Assembly (NCBI GenBank): GCA_017165825.1 | Contig: CM029382.1 | Location: forward strand, 19,311,867 to 19,375,866 | Direction: 5' to 3' | Length of the DNA: 64,000 nucleotides | Origin: Hepsetus odoe | Lineage: Eukaryota; Chordata; Actinopteri; Characiformes; Hepsetidae | Shown here: positions 39,301 through 48,964 of the stretch, piece by piece | Layout: every line of letters starts with the position of its first letter | Position numbering within the stretch: position 1 is the stretch's first letter | Translations under genes and position numbers: made by a program | Notes under the pieces: model-generated | The model's input: the letters and a program-made list of their open reading frames with translations, nothing else | The model's database searches: none | What the model was told of the DNA's origin: nothing

Positions 39301-42300
39301 AAGGGTAAATAATGTAAATCAGCAAACCTGCAGATTATTTCAAGGTTATGAATGTTCTGCTAAAACAGACATGCCAAGTTATCACACTATATAAACAATA
39401 AGAGACCTTGAAATGAGAGAAGGCTAAGTAATCCAAAGCATCTGCAAGAGTGCCCTCACTCTCCAGGCTCCAGTTTACGCCCCGAAACAGCCGCACTGCC
39501 TCCTCAAGCCACTGCACTGAGTGATAGTAATCCCCCACATCATAGGCCACCTAGAAAAGGAAACACTGTATTGAACAAACAACACTGAATAAAGACGGTT
39601 AGGGAGTCCTCTCACTTGCCGAAATCAAATTTTCAACCCTAAAGTTTGGGTGGCGGTGGTCAAGAGGTCCCAGGTTCGAATCCCACCTCTAGCACCACCA
39701 CCACTGGGTCCCTAAGCAAGACCCTTAACCCTGAATTGCTCCAGGGGGACTGTCCCTGAAATCAGGACATGGATGTCGCTCTGGATAAGAGGGTCTGCTA
39801 AATGCTGTAAATGTAAAACTACATGAAAGTGACTACACTTGTCATTGTGAAATGCAGCACAGCACAACACAACGAAATTTAACCTCTGCGTTTCACCCAT
39901 ACACACACTATTGAAAGCACCCGGGGAGCAGAGATAGGGATAGTACCTTGCTCAAGGGTATCTCAGGGCAACCTATTGGTGAGGGAATCAAGCCCACAAT
40001 CTTCCAATCCAGGGCCGACTCCCTAACCACTAGGCCACCGCTGCCCCATGACCCCATTCACAATATTGTGGCAGTCTCACATTTGTCTATTTTTAATCTT
40101 ATCTCATTATTAAAAAAAAGAGCGTCAGCTGTTTACATTGTGCTTAAAATTCACAGTGGTTTTAGCTGTGCATTTGTAGTAGTTTCAGCTGTGCATTTTT
40201 ATTACCAACAATAACTCAGATAAACTTCTCTTTGTTTCAGTAAATTATGTCAGCTTAAGCTTGTCAGGCTCACTTTTCACCCAAAGGCTGCATGTAATAA
40301 CAACAGATACCACTAGTTACAAGAATCAAGGACGATCTCAACAGGCTCTCACCCTACTCCTGATACTTCAGCAGAAATTCCCTCAACCCCACATACTGGA
40401 GCTCAGCCAGGAAGCACCACAAAGACGGAGAGAGAACATATAAGCAGGGTCTAGTCAGTATGGAATGTCAATTAGGAAGTTCCAGAGCATTCAGAAGGGA
40501 ATGACTGAGAGTCTGCATCGTCCAGAACATTCCACTCAGTCCCTCAACATATTTCAAGTTGTGTGAAAAAGATTGTAACAGCAACACTTCAAGAGTTCCC
40601 TAAGAATGAGAACAGTGTGAGCTAAGAACAAAGGCAAAGGTGCCACTACTAAAACATCTACATATGAAGGTTTTCAAATCACATTATTTTCTGAGAGTAT
40701 TGTATTACTCACTTGCTCATTTTCAGAGCTGCTTGTCCTAATTAGGGTCGCACGGGCTGCTGGATCTCAGCTCACACAGGGTGAAAGGCAGGGAAACACC
40801 CTGGACAGGTTTCCAGTCCATTGCAGGGCAAACACACACACACAGCCCTACGGACAATGTAGTATCTCCGAACCACCTGACGTGCATGTCTTTGGATGGT
40901 GGGAGGAAACTGGTGCTCCAGGAGGAAACACACGCAGACATGGGGAGAACAAACTCCACATAGAAAGGACCCAGTCTGTCACGTCTGGGAATCGAACACA
41001 GGACCTTCTCGCTGTGAAGTGACACTGCTAACCACTATTAGTTAGTGATTTAAAAGTTTCCTTACAAACAGAATATAAATAGTCCTGCCTAACAGGCCTG
41101 ACCTTCCCCATTAAAATTAATATTCACAAAAACGTGCACTGAATAGACAAGCCAAAAGTGATTAACTAGTTTCAGAAGGTGAGGGGGAGATAGATTTTAT
41201 AGATTAATTCCTACAAACCAAAGCAAGGCTTCATCCCAGTATGATGAAAGTTTAATTCTTGTTTACAACAGAACATGTACATGCAAGTTGGCCCACCTTT
41301 CCTACGAGGAAGCAATCATCCCCAGAGAGAGAAGTGGGCACTGGTGGTTTGTAGATGTCAACTGCGTTACCATTGGAGATTTTCTGAAAATGACCTCTTG
41401 CCAGACCCTCCACCTGAAGAGCGTACACATCCTGGAGCCTCATCAGCCCCTGAGCTGCTCCCTGGAGGTCTTCTAGTTTGGGTAAACTGCTTTCCATCCC
41501 ACTGTGACTGACTCTCAGGGCTGAAAAACAGAAATGAGGCTTTATCCCTTCATGGTGTTCATTATGAAATCAGTGAAGTAAAAATTATGTGTACTGGTGT
41601 TCCTGCTTAAACATTTTCATAGTTTTAAACATATTTAATAAAAATGTTGCACCGTAGTGGAAAAACATTTGATACTTCTGGTACTAGTAAAAAAAATACA
41701 TATATCTGTTGAAAATCAGTTAATTGAACCAAACACTAGGCAAACTAGTTTTAATGTATCACACTCTTTTTTAATGTTTAGTCACATTTCGTTTTCAGAT
41801 CTCATGCAACAGTGCACCATTGTGCAGACCAAATATGAATAAGAGCTTTTGTTCTTCTTCTTTCGGCTGCTCCTATTTAGGGGTCACCACAGTGGATCAT
41901 CAGTTTCCATTTCTTCCTGTGCTCTGTATCTTCCTCCTTCAACCGACCACCTCCATGTCCTCTCTCACCATGTCCATAAATCTCCTCTATGATCTTTTTT
42001 CCTCTTTCCTGGCAGCTCCATCTTCAACATCCTTCTCCCAATATAATCCTCATCTCTCCTCTGGAAACACAACCTTAACTTTGTCTCCAAAACGTCTAAC
42101 CTGAGCTGTCCCTCTATTATACTCATTTCTAATCCTGTCCATCCTCGTCACACCCAGCGAACATCTCAGCATCTTTAACTCTGACACCTCCAGCTCTGCC
42201 TCCTCCTTTTTGTCAGTGCCACCGTCTCCAACCCGTATAGCATAGCTGAACTCACTACTGTCCTGTAAACCTTCCCTTTTACTCTCGCTGGTACCCGTCT

Positions 42301-42514
42301 GTCACAAATCACTCCAGCCACACTTCTCCACCCATTCTTCACCTCTCTTCCACACTCGCCGTTACTCTGAACTGTTGATCCCATGTATTCCTTTACCTTT
42401 GTCACCTCTACTCCCTGCATCCTAACCACTCCACTTTCTTCTCTTTTGATCACTTTCATGTATTCTGTCTTTGTCAAATATAAATAAGAGGTAATATGTA
42501 AAATATAGATGATG

Positions 42515-42559
<45 letters not shown>

Positions 42560-43621
42560 TTTTAGCAGAGTATATTTTACTCCATGTTTAAGCTCAATTC
42601 AGGAAGAAAATGTAAATGTGTAGACAGTGATATGCAAAAAAAATAATAAAAAAATGTGTGTGTGAATCAAGAAATTTTCATATAGCATAATAAAATGGAC
42701 CAAATATTCAAGAGCACAGACTGAGCACTTTTTGCATTTTTATTAGTTTTTGAGTTCCACTCCAGGGGATGGTGTTGACCAGTGAAATTGTGTCTTAGAA
42801 GGTTCAAGGGGGAGAAAATTGACTTTGAGGACACATCGGGATGTTGGGAATTGGGTAAAGAAGCCCGACATCAGGCCAGATGTTTTGAAGGGTACCTTGT
42901 AGGTTCTGCTCTGCTTCATTGCTGTAGACTAAGTTCAGCCATTCAGACTGCAGTCTCTTGATAAGGGTGAAGGCTACCAGAGGGTTAGCAAGGGCCCTCT
43001 GTAGGTCGATGTAGACCCCGGTGTGAAGTGTAGAAACCTTTAAATAGAACCTAGAGACATATAATCTCCTTATTATATTTCATTTGATTTGCTAACTGGA
43101 AACCTTACACAAATGACTGTGTAACGACTGGCATCAACACATCCCTTTCTCCGCCCACATTTCAACTAACTCCGCCTCCCCCGCGATGATTGGCTAAACA
43201 TACACCTCGTCCAGAATATGATTGGGCGGAAGTTCGTAGAGTTCAAGAATACACCAATCGTAGAAGAGGAGGCGGGATTAGTCTGACTAAAGGACGTTGA
43301 TTCTATTGTTGTACAGTTCATTCATAAGTTACTTTAACTGACCAGTTCATTAAAAAAACTAGTAAATCAAATATATTAAAAATCAAAAATATTTTAGTTT
43401 AAAGATGCGCTTGTTCTTTTAAATGCTATATTAAACTTGTAAAAAGCTTACCTTTTAATATCTTCGAGTCTTTGAGTTTCATGCTCGATGTATGTTGTTA
43501 AATAACCCAGCAGCTCTCTTTCTGATGAGATCGCCTGCTTCACGCTCATCATAGAGGTGTACATCTCCCCCGGGGATCTGTCAGCCACGCTTATCAGGAA
43601 CCACAGTGAAAACAAACGCAT
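27335..43621 (-). CDS. p4ha3: P4HA3, collagen prolyl 4-hydroxylase subunit alpha-3 (complete, 13 exons, 536 aa)
   Basis: Catalytic alpha-III subunit of ER-luminal collagen prolyl 4-hydroxylase, an Fe(II)/2-oxoglutarate enzyme acting with protein disulfide isomerase on X-Pro-Gly. Exons: 43621-43452, 43050-42896, 41520-41297, 39550-39407, 39282-39231, 38021-37858, 35999-35823, 33353-33289, 32581-32422, 32016-31954, 31627-31559, 27903-27807, 27405-27335. All junctions are GT-AG, frame is kept, stop TGA. The start is ATG at 43,621 (an upstream TTG is not a eukaryotic start), giving the signal peptide MRLFSLWFLISVADRSPG. Dimerisation region about 20-145; peptide-binding helical repeat about 150-245 (VAYDVGDYYHSVQWLEEAV); catalytic domain about 340-525. 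Predicted Fe ligands are His432 and Asp434 (HYEPHFDHAT) and His502; Lys512 (HAGCPVLIGDK) would bind 2-oxoglutarate. The C-terminus is VANKWVHEYGQEF and ends nine residues beyond. Length fits human P4HA3 (544 aa). Intron 11 (3.7 kb) holds a LINE and a SINE. Confidence 0.96.
27669..27695. repeat. (TA)n microsatellite
   Basis: About 13 TA units in P4HA3 intron 12, preceded by degenerate TATA-rich sequence from about 27,610. Confidence 0.85.
29080..30900 (-). mobile_element. L2-like LINE relic, second subfamily
   Basis: The minus strand at 29,436-29,780 reads as reverse transcriptase (IKHQIILASLANLGYLITGS, then TTGISHGSLLRPYIF, corresponding to the TTGVPQGSVLGPLLF motif). At 29,234-29,425 a degenerate ISACLKDLFAWITAHHLKLD block follows. 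Multiple stops make it defective. It lies in P4HA3 intron 11 on the gene's sense strand. The subfamily differs from the L2-like fragment at 17,325. The 5' limit is uncertain. Confidence 0.7.
30905..31145 (-). mobile_element. SINE, family A
   Basis: Reverse-oriented copy ending with the complement of the tRNA-like head (CTAGACCACCGCTGCCCC at about 31,125-31,142). It abuts the LINE relic on its left, inside P4HA3 intron 11. Confidence 0.9.
32665..32897 (+). mobile_element. SINE, family A, head partly deleted
   Basis: Forward copy with head GGGGCAGTGAAGGCATAGTG, B-box region shortened, intact body (TTGAGCAAGGTACCATCTCC) and tail ATAGTCAGTTTCACTT. Lies in P4HA3 intron 8. Confidence 0.85.
36212..37793 (-). 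mobile_element. RTE LINE, degenerate, both 5' leader and RT present
   Basis: Reading right to left: the same leader as the copy at 1,988, an endonuclease block (LVIGGDLNGHVGEGNRGDEE, then SQVDYILCR, about 37,081-37,461), linker DKVFGWTVRREKRPYTDQ, and an RT with ADDIVIYSESREQIEENLE (about 36,300-36,420). An internal deletion removes most of the RT palm. It is defective. Lies in P4HA3 intron 6, sense orientation. Confidence 0.88.
38171..38877 (-). mobile_element. Tc1-like DNA transposon, internally deleted, with a SINE inside
   Basis: The minus strand starts at a terminal repeat near 38,877 (complement of GACTTTTTTTTGGACAGGCAG) and ends near 38,171. Its transposase C-terminus reads MDWPPQSPDLNPLGNLWDVL (about 38,370-38,430), the conserved Tc1 stretch. 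Both ends match the copy at 45,454-46,625, so they are one family. A family B SINE interrupts it at 38,446-38,600. Lies in P4HA3 intron 5. Confidence 0.85.
38446..38600 (+). mobile_element. SINE, family B, inserted in Tc1 copy
   Basis: Head GGTGGTGGTCCAGTGGTAGG, then AAGAGGTCCCAGGTCGAATC (B-box-like), CCTGAGCAAGACCCTTAACC and GGGGGACTGTC. It is younger than the Tc1 copy it sits in. Confidence 0.85.
39648..39815 (+). mobile_element. SINE, family B
   Basis: Head GGGTGGCGGTGGTCAAGAGG (A-box segment shortened), B box GGTTCGAATCC, then CTAAGCAAGACCCTTAACCC and the tail CTCTGGATAAGAGGGTCTGC TAAATGC. Lies in P4HA3 intron 3, adjacent to a family A copy. Confidence 0.85.
39826..40048 (-). mobile_element. 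SINE, family A
   Basis: Reverse copy: tail GAAAGTGACTACACTTGTCA at the left, complement of the head CACTAGGCCACCGCTGCCCC at the right. Lies in P4HA3 intron 3. Confidence 0.88.
40735..41040 (-). mobile_element. Dispersed fish repeat, V-SINE-like
   Basis: Contains the widespread fish repeat core CATGTCTTTGGATGGTGGGA followed by GGAGGAAACACACGCAGACA and a tRNA-like complement near the right end (GAATCGAACACAGGACCTTC, then CTAACCACTA). A short related piece is at 59,830-59,945. The class is assigned from its resemblance to known fish SINEs and is not certain. Confidence 0.6.
41848..42480 (-). mobile_element. RTE LINE, 3' third
   Basis: The minus strand encodes the end of the ORF (MTKTEYMKVIKREESG, GVEVTKVKEYMGS, YRTVVSSAMLYGLETVALTK). 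The typical RTE 3' UTR ends near 41,848 with the complement of TCTTCTTCTTTCGGCTGCTC. It is truncated upstream at 42,480 and lies in P4HA3 intron 2, sense orientation. With the 36,212 copy it makes up most of an element, but the ends do not abut. Confidence 0.88.
42509..42557. repeat. (ATA)n microsatellite
   Basis: About 15 ATA/ATG triplets (GATGATAATAATA...) in P4HA3 intron 2, close to the truncated end of an RTE fragment. Confidence 0.9.
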
Positions 43622-43780
43622 TTTCCGCAACGAATCAGAGAAAACCCTCCAACGGCTGTGTTTATTTCATCTCTTCTTTTAGCTGAACGCAGATTAATCA
43701 GCTCGCTGTGCTCCTTCACCGCAGCCTGAGACCTCCCTCTAGCACAGAAACCCGAGAAATGGAGCGGATCATAGACTCAG
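43622..43780 (-). promoter_or_regulatory. Putative proximal promoter and 5' UTR of P4HA3
   Basis: The roughly 160 bp between the P4HA3 start codon and the CACT minisatellite are the only unique sequence available as proximal promoter. No TATA box is evident at a sensible distance. The start site is not determinable by eye. Confidence 0.4.
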
Positions 43781-43782
43781 CC

Positions 43783-45133
43783 TTTACTCACTCACTCACT
43801 CAACCAGTCAGTCCCCATCACACTCACTCCCACTCACTCACTCACTCACTTAACCAGTCAATCCCAATCACACTCACTCCCACTCACTCACTCACTCACT
43901 TAACCAGTCAATCCCAATCACACTCACTCCCACTCACTCACTAAGTCAACCAGTCAATCCCAATCACACTCACTCCCACTCACTCAACCAGTCAATCCCA
44001 ATCACACTCACTCCCACTCACTCACTCAGTCAACCAGTCAATCCCAATCACACTCACTCACTCAGTCAACCAGTCAGTCCCAATCACACTCACTCACACT
44101 CACTCACTCAACCAGTCAGTCCCAATCACACTCACTCACTCACTCAACCTGTCAGTCCCAATCACACTCACTCCCACGACCAGTCTGTCCCAATCACACT
44201 CACTCCCACTCACTCACTCACTCAGTCAGTCCCAATCACACTCACTCCCAATCACCCACTCACTCACTCACTCAACCAGTCAGTCCCAATCACACTCACT
44301 CACTCACTCACTAAGTCAACCAGTCAGTCCCAATCACACTCACTCACTCACTCAACCAGTCAGTCCCATTCACACTCACTCACTCACTCACTCAACCAGT
44401 CAGTCCCAATCACACTCACTCACTCAACCAGTCAGTCCCAATCACACTCACTCCCTCCCACTCACTCACTCACTCAACCAGTCAGTCCCAATCACACTCT
44501 CACTCACTCACTCAACCAGTCAGTACCATTCACACTCACTCACTCACTCACTCAACCAGTCAGTCCCAATCACACTCCCACTCACTCACTCACTCACTCA
44601 CTCACTCACTCACTCACTCACTCACTCAACCAGTCAGTCTCACTTACTCTCACGCAGTTACTCACTCACTCTCACTCACTCACGCACTCAACCAGTCAGT
44701 CTCATTCACTCTCATTCACTCACTTAACCAGTCAGTCTCACTCACTCTCACTCAGTTATTCACTCACGCACTCAGAGAGTCAGTCTCACTCACTCTCACT
44801 CACTTACTCACTCACTCTCACTCAATCACACAATCACACTCTCACTCACTCACTCAACCAGTCAGTCCCAATCACACTCCCACTCACTCACTCACTCACT
44901 CACTCACTCACTCAACCAGTCAGTCTCACTTACTCTCACGCAGTTACTCACTCACACTCACTCACTCACGCACTCAACCAGTCAGTCTCACTCACTCTCA
45001 CTCACTCAACCAGTCAGTCCCACTCACACTCACTCACTCACTCACTCACTTACTCAACCAGTCAGTCCCAATCACACTCACTCACTCAACCAGTTAGTCT
45101 CACTCACCCACTCACTCGCTCACTCACTCACTC
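43783..45133. repeat. CACT-rich minisatellite, about 1.35 kb
   Basis: An array of CACTCACTCACTCAACCAGT, CAGTCCCAATCACACTC and CACT tetramer stretches with variable unit length (roughly 36-60 bp higher-order units over a 4-bp base). The right third has CTCTCACTCACTCACGCAC variants. It starts about 160 bp upstream of the P4HA3 start codon. Confidence 0.97.
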
Positions 45134-45453
45134 TACTCTGCTGTAATCATGTATTTCACATGCTGCCCCTTTATGGCTACATCAGCATCAATGCATATCA
45201 GATTTTTCATTTTTCTTGAGACATAAGAACTCCAAAACCACAAAGAATAACATTTTTTAAAGAGGTTGGAAAATATGGAGAATCAACTGGTGTGTAATTT
45301 ATAAGATGTATAAAATGTTGCATTTGTGTGCAAATGCAGTTTTCTGGTAGGAGGTCTTACAGGTACAAACTTTATTTATGGGAGAAATTAAAAGCTATAA
45401 TTCTTTTCATAGTAATTTCTGACAGATTCATCCAAGGTCGATTTCAGTGTAAA

Positions 45454-46625
45454 TACACTGCCTGCCCAAAAAAAGTCACCACCTGGATTTAACAAAGCAA
45501 ATAGGTAAGAGCCTCCCATTGGATAATTACTGCATGGATGATTATGTTTCAGCTGCAACAAGTTATTTAACCATAACAGATACAGTGAGTAGCTTCTCAT
45601 TACTTAAACCATGTCAGAAGACACATCCTGTGGTCGTGGGAAATATGTTCATCTGTTTCAGAAGGGGCAAAAAAAAAAAAAAAAAAACATCTAAGGAGAA
45701 GCTGAAACTACTAAAACTGTGTTAAGAATGGTCTAATGCATTATTAAAAACTGGAAGGACAGTGTGCAGTATTACCTTAGCGGAGGGAATGTGGTTGGAA
45801 AAAAATCTTGAATGACCGTGATCAGTGATCACTTAAATGTGTGGTGAAAGCAAATCATAAAAAAACAATAGCAGAACTCATGGCTATGTTCAATAGTGAA
45901 AGTAAGAGCATTTACACATGCTCAATGTGAAGGGAACTAAAGGGATTAGGACTAAACAGCTGTGTAGCCCTCATAAAACCACTGATCATTGAGGCTAATC
46001 GCAAAAATAGGCTTCAGTTTGTTAGAGAACATAAAGATTGGACTCTGTAGCAATAGAAGAAGGTGGTCATGTGGTCTGATGAGTTCAGATGTACTCTGAT
46101 GCACCCATCATGCCTAGTGCCTACTATACAAGCCTGTGGGAGCAGTGCTACGATCTGGGGTTGCTGCAGTTGGTCAGGTAGAGGTTCAGCAATGTTATGT
46201 GTCCAAAGAATGAGGTCAGCTGAATATACTGAATGACCAGGTTTTTCCATCAGTGAAGTTCTTCTTTCCTGATGGCCCGGGCATATTCCACGATGACAAT
46301 GACAGGATTCATCGGCTCAAATAGTGAAAGTGTTTTAGGGAGCAGAGACATCATTTTCACACATGGATTGGCCTCCACAGAGTCCAGACCTTAACCCCAT
46401 TGAGAATCTTTGGGATTTCTCATCATCTCTACAAGATCTTAGCAAATAATGAATGCAATTCTGAACAGAATTAAATGTGTAATTAATTAAATGTAATGTA
46501 ATTAAATGTGACATTGCAGAAGCTTATCGAAACGATGCCACAGTGAATGTGTGCCATAATCAAAGCTAAAGGTTGTCCAATTAAATATTAGAGTGTGTGA
46601 CTTTCTTTTTTGGACTGGCAATGTA
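45454..46625 (+). mobile_element. Tc1-like DNA transposon, full length but inactive
   Basis: About 1.17 kb with imperfect terminal inverted repeats (CACTGCCTGCCCAAAAAAAG at the left against the complement of TTCTTTTTTGGACTGGCAATG at the right) flanked by TA. Plus-strand transposase remnants include AFRFVREHKDW-like sequence near 46,010 and the Tc1 stretch encoded by TGGCCTCCACAGAGTCCAG near 46,371, but stops and frameshifts are frequent. Same family as 38,171-38,877. Confidence 0.88.
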
Positions 46626-46673
46626 TTAAATAACATGTTTCATATATTTACAACAGTAAGAGTGAAACAAGGC

Positions 46674-47615
46674 TCATTTGGCTACTTTTTGAGGAATAAC
46701 ATGAGCTCTGCAGCTAGGCATGGCTCTTTTCATGTGACTTCTCAAACTCTCATCTCTGAGGCCATAAATGAGGGGACTGAGGAACCGTGGCAACAGGACG
46801 AAGCAGAAATAATTAAAGAAAGAGATGTGCTCCTGCAGCCAGCTGATGTGCAGCACAATCAGACTCTCAGTGATGGGGAAAGTGAAGGCCATCATGCTGA
46901 GCAGCAGCTGGAAACCGTGGAGCACCACAGTGTGCAGGGCCTTGCGGACCGACGCTCGGTCCTGCCGCATCTTCTGAGTCTCAAGAAGGATGCGAATATA
47001 CGTGAACAGGATTATGATGGCCACCAGGGTGAAGAAGAGCCCGTTTATGGCCACTTTAAAAAGAGTCTGAATGGGTAAGGAGTTGAGGACAGCTGTTTTG
47101 CAGACCACTGGTGTGATCAGGACGTTTGTGTTTTCCTTGAGCCGCATCAGGATGAAGTCCACTGTGGGCAGGGTGCAGCTGGCGATCCACAAGCTAAGCA
47201 TGATCACCCAAATCTTTTCGGGCCTCCAGGGGATCGGACGATGCAGCGGGTAGAAGATGGCCACATAGCGCTCCAGGGACATGGCAGCCAGGATGAGTGG
47301 GCCATTCTGGAAGGTGGCGGTTGACAAGAATAGCAATGGGGCACAGAAGATAATGGCAAAGTTCACGCTGCCCATCACAAAGAGGAAGAGCAGAACAGAG
47401 GTGAGCAGCTGCAGAGTGTCATTGACCAGCATGTAGGCAAACAGGATGTAGCGAGGGCTTTCGAGGAACTGCCTGTGAGAGGCGAAGGTATGCAACATCA
47501 GGAGGATGCAGTAGAGGAACACGCAGAAGAACGGGATGACCACACATATCTTTACAGTGATGGACACGTTTTTGCTGGATGTTGCGTTGCCAAGAGGCTC
47601 AGTCAGATTTTGCAT
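46674..47615 (-). CDS. Odorant receptor, 131-2-like, 313 aa
   Basis: A class A G protein-coupled receptor expected at the surface of olfactory sensory neurons. The frame is complete, from ATG at 47,615 to a stop at 46,674-46,676. The N-terminus carries glycosylation sites NLT (3) and NAT (10). Transmembrane helices are visible, with SPRYILFAYMLVNDTLQLL in TM2, SLERYVAIFYPLHRPIPW at the end of TM3, and RFLSPLIYGLRDE in TM7, where SPxxY replaces NPxxY. This matches the fish genes usually named odorant receptor 131-2-like. A splice acceptor lies 43 bp upstream of the ATG, and a TATA-driven non-coding exon is further upstream. It is clearly diverged from the two receptors at 56-61 kb. Confidence 0.92.
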   Translation of the reverse strand: MQNLTEPLGNATSSKNVSITVKICVVIPFFCVFLYCILLMLHTFASHRQFLESPRYILFAYMLVNDTLQLLTSVLLFLFVMGSVNFAIIFCAPLLFLSTATFQNGPLILAAMSLERYVAIFYPLHRPIPWRPEKIWVIMLSLWIASCTLPTVDFILMRLKENTNVLITPVVCKTAVLNSLPIQTLFKVAINGLFFTLVAIIILFTYIRILLETQKMRQDRASVRKALHTVVLHGFQLLLSMMAFTFPITESLIVLHISWLQEHISFFNYFCFVLLPRFLSPLIYGLRDESLRSHMKRAMPSCRAHVIPQKVAK

Positions 47616-48007
47616 AATGCCTAATGATTTCAGAAGAGTGGTTACTGTACTGACAAGCCTGGAATGCAGAAGAAAAGCATTTGAATTATTATTATTACAG
47701 AAATTTTACTGCCATATTTATTTCAAAATATTACAAAACTGTGACATAGCAACCAACACCTAGAGCTATCAAGTCTCTCTTAAACAGAGTCTCAATCTGA
47801 GACTGACACTCAAGCCTATCAATATAACCTTAATTTAGGCATAAATACAATTCAGGTAATTATAGACAACTTCAGCTGTTTGAAAAATGAGCTAAAAATA
47901 AAATTACAAGACCTAAAACATAATGGAAGTAATCCTAGATCAGATCAATACTGATCATTTATTTATTAATTTCTTTATTTTACAAATTACTAACCTTGTC
48001 AACTCAC

Positions 48008-48053
48008 CAGACAGACCCAGGATAGTTTGAGATGGGAAGCCAGTTTTTATATA
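48008..48053 (-). promoter_or_regulatory. TATA box and non-coding first exon of the odorant receptor at 46,674
   Basis: On the minus strand TATATAAAAA (48,053-48,044) is followed about 25-30 bp later by the expected start, a short exon, and a donor CTG/GTGAGTT (exon end 48,008). The matching acceptor TGCATTCCAG lies at 47,668-47,659, giving a 347-bp intron before the coding exon. Confidence 0.7.
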
Positions 48054-48125
48054 TTCCTGAGCAGCAGAAGTTTTATGTGAGCCAATGGGGAGGAAGAGTT
48101 GCGAAAATACCATTTTGGGGTCTTT

Positions 48126-48146
48126 TCTCAGGGGAGATATTAATTT
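48126..48146 (-). promoter_or_regulatory. O/E (EBF)-like and homeodomain-like site pair upstream of the odorant receptor
   Basis: The minus strand reads AAATTAAT (48,146-48,139) then TCCCCTGAGA (48,135-48,126). The first fits a homeodomain (LHX2/EMX2-type) core, the second an Olf1/EBF-type site. They lie about 75-95 bp upstream of the TATA box, the arrangement known from vertebrate odorant receptor promoters. Binding is inferred. Confidence 0.5.
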
Positions 48147-48468
48147 CACGCTATTGTCACAGCACATTAGTTTAATCTTATTGTTCCCAATAATTCCAGG
48201 TTTCAAATGTTAGCTCAAAACTAATGGATCATGCTGCGTTTGTTAAATAAATATTTGTTTTATTGTTTGGGAACTGACATGATTTAAGTGCACATTCCAG
48301 ACATTAAATTACATTTATTTGCATTCATTTCAGTTTCACCATGTAGAAATTACAACACAACCTCCTCAATTCAGGGCACCATGTTTGGGACAAAGTAATG
48401 TTATTTTAAAGTAGTCATGTTTAGTACTTTGTTTCAGATCCCTTACATGCAATGACTGCTTGAAGTCT

Positions 48469-48655
48469 GGGTGGCGGTGGTCTAGTAGTAAGGGTACTTG
48501 CCTCAAGAGGTCCCAGGTTCAATTTCCACCTCTGGCACTAACACCACTGGGTCCCTGGGCAAGACCCTTAACCCTGAATTGCTCCAGGGCGACTGTCCCT
48601 GTAATTAGGACATGGAAGTCGCTCTGGAAAAGAGCGTCTGCTAAATGTAAATGGG
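48469..48655 (+). mobile_element. SINE, family B, first of a head-to-tail pair
   Basis: Head GGGTGGCGGTGGTCTAGTAG, then AAGAGGTCCCAGGTTCAATT (B box) and GGGCAAGACCCTTAACCC. The tail is CTCTGGAAAAGAGCGTCTGC then TAAATGTAAAT. Confidence 0.9.
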
Positions 48656-48862
48656 GTGGAGGTGGTCTAGTGGTAGGATACTTGCCTATGGACCTATGGA
48701 TGAAGAGGTCCCAGGTTTGAATCCCACCTCTAGCACTACTACTACTGGGTCCCTGAGCAAGACCCTTAACCCTGAGTGTCTCCAGGGGGGACTGTCCCTC
48801 TAATTAGGACATGTAAGTCGCTCTGGATAAGAGCGTCTGCTAAATGCCATAAATGTAAATGT
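48656..48862 (+). mobile_element. SINE, family B, second of a head-to-tail pair
   Basis: Starts GGTGGAGGTGGTCTAGTGGT immediately after the tail of the preceding copy and runs to CTCTGGATAAGAGCGTCTGC then TAAATGCCATAAATGTAAAT. It is slightly different from its neighbour, so it is a separate insertion rather than a simple duplication. Confidence 0.9.
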
Positions 48863-48964
48863 CTGCAATTCATAGACATCATCTGGTGCTGAGTGTCTTC
48901 TCTGGTTGTTCCTTGAAGTGTCATTTTCAGCATATGGAAGGATTATCAGGATTTTTTCTTGTCT

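Noticed and set aside
43622..43630. Upstream in-frame TTG as the P4HA3 start
   Set aside because: TTG is not a normal initiator in vertebrate genes; the ATG nine bases on begins a good signal peptide.
46593..47078. 161-residue plus-strand frame
   Set aside because: It is antisense to the odorant receptor at 46,674-47,615.
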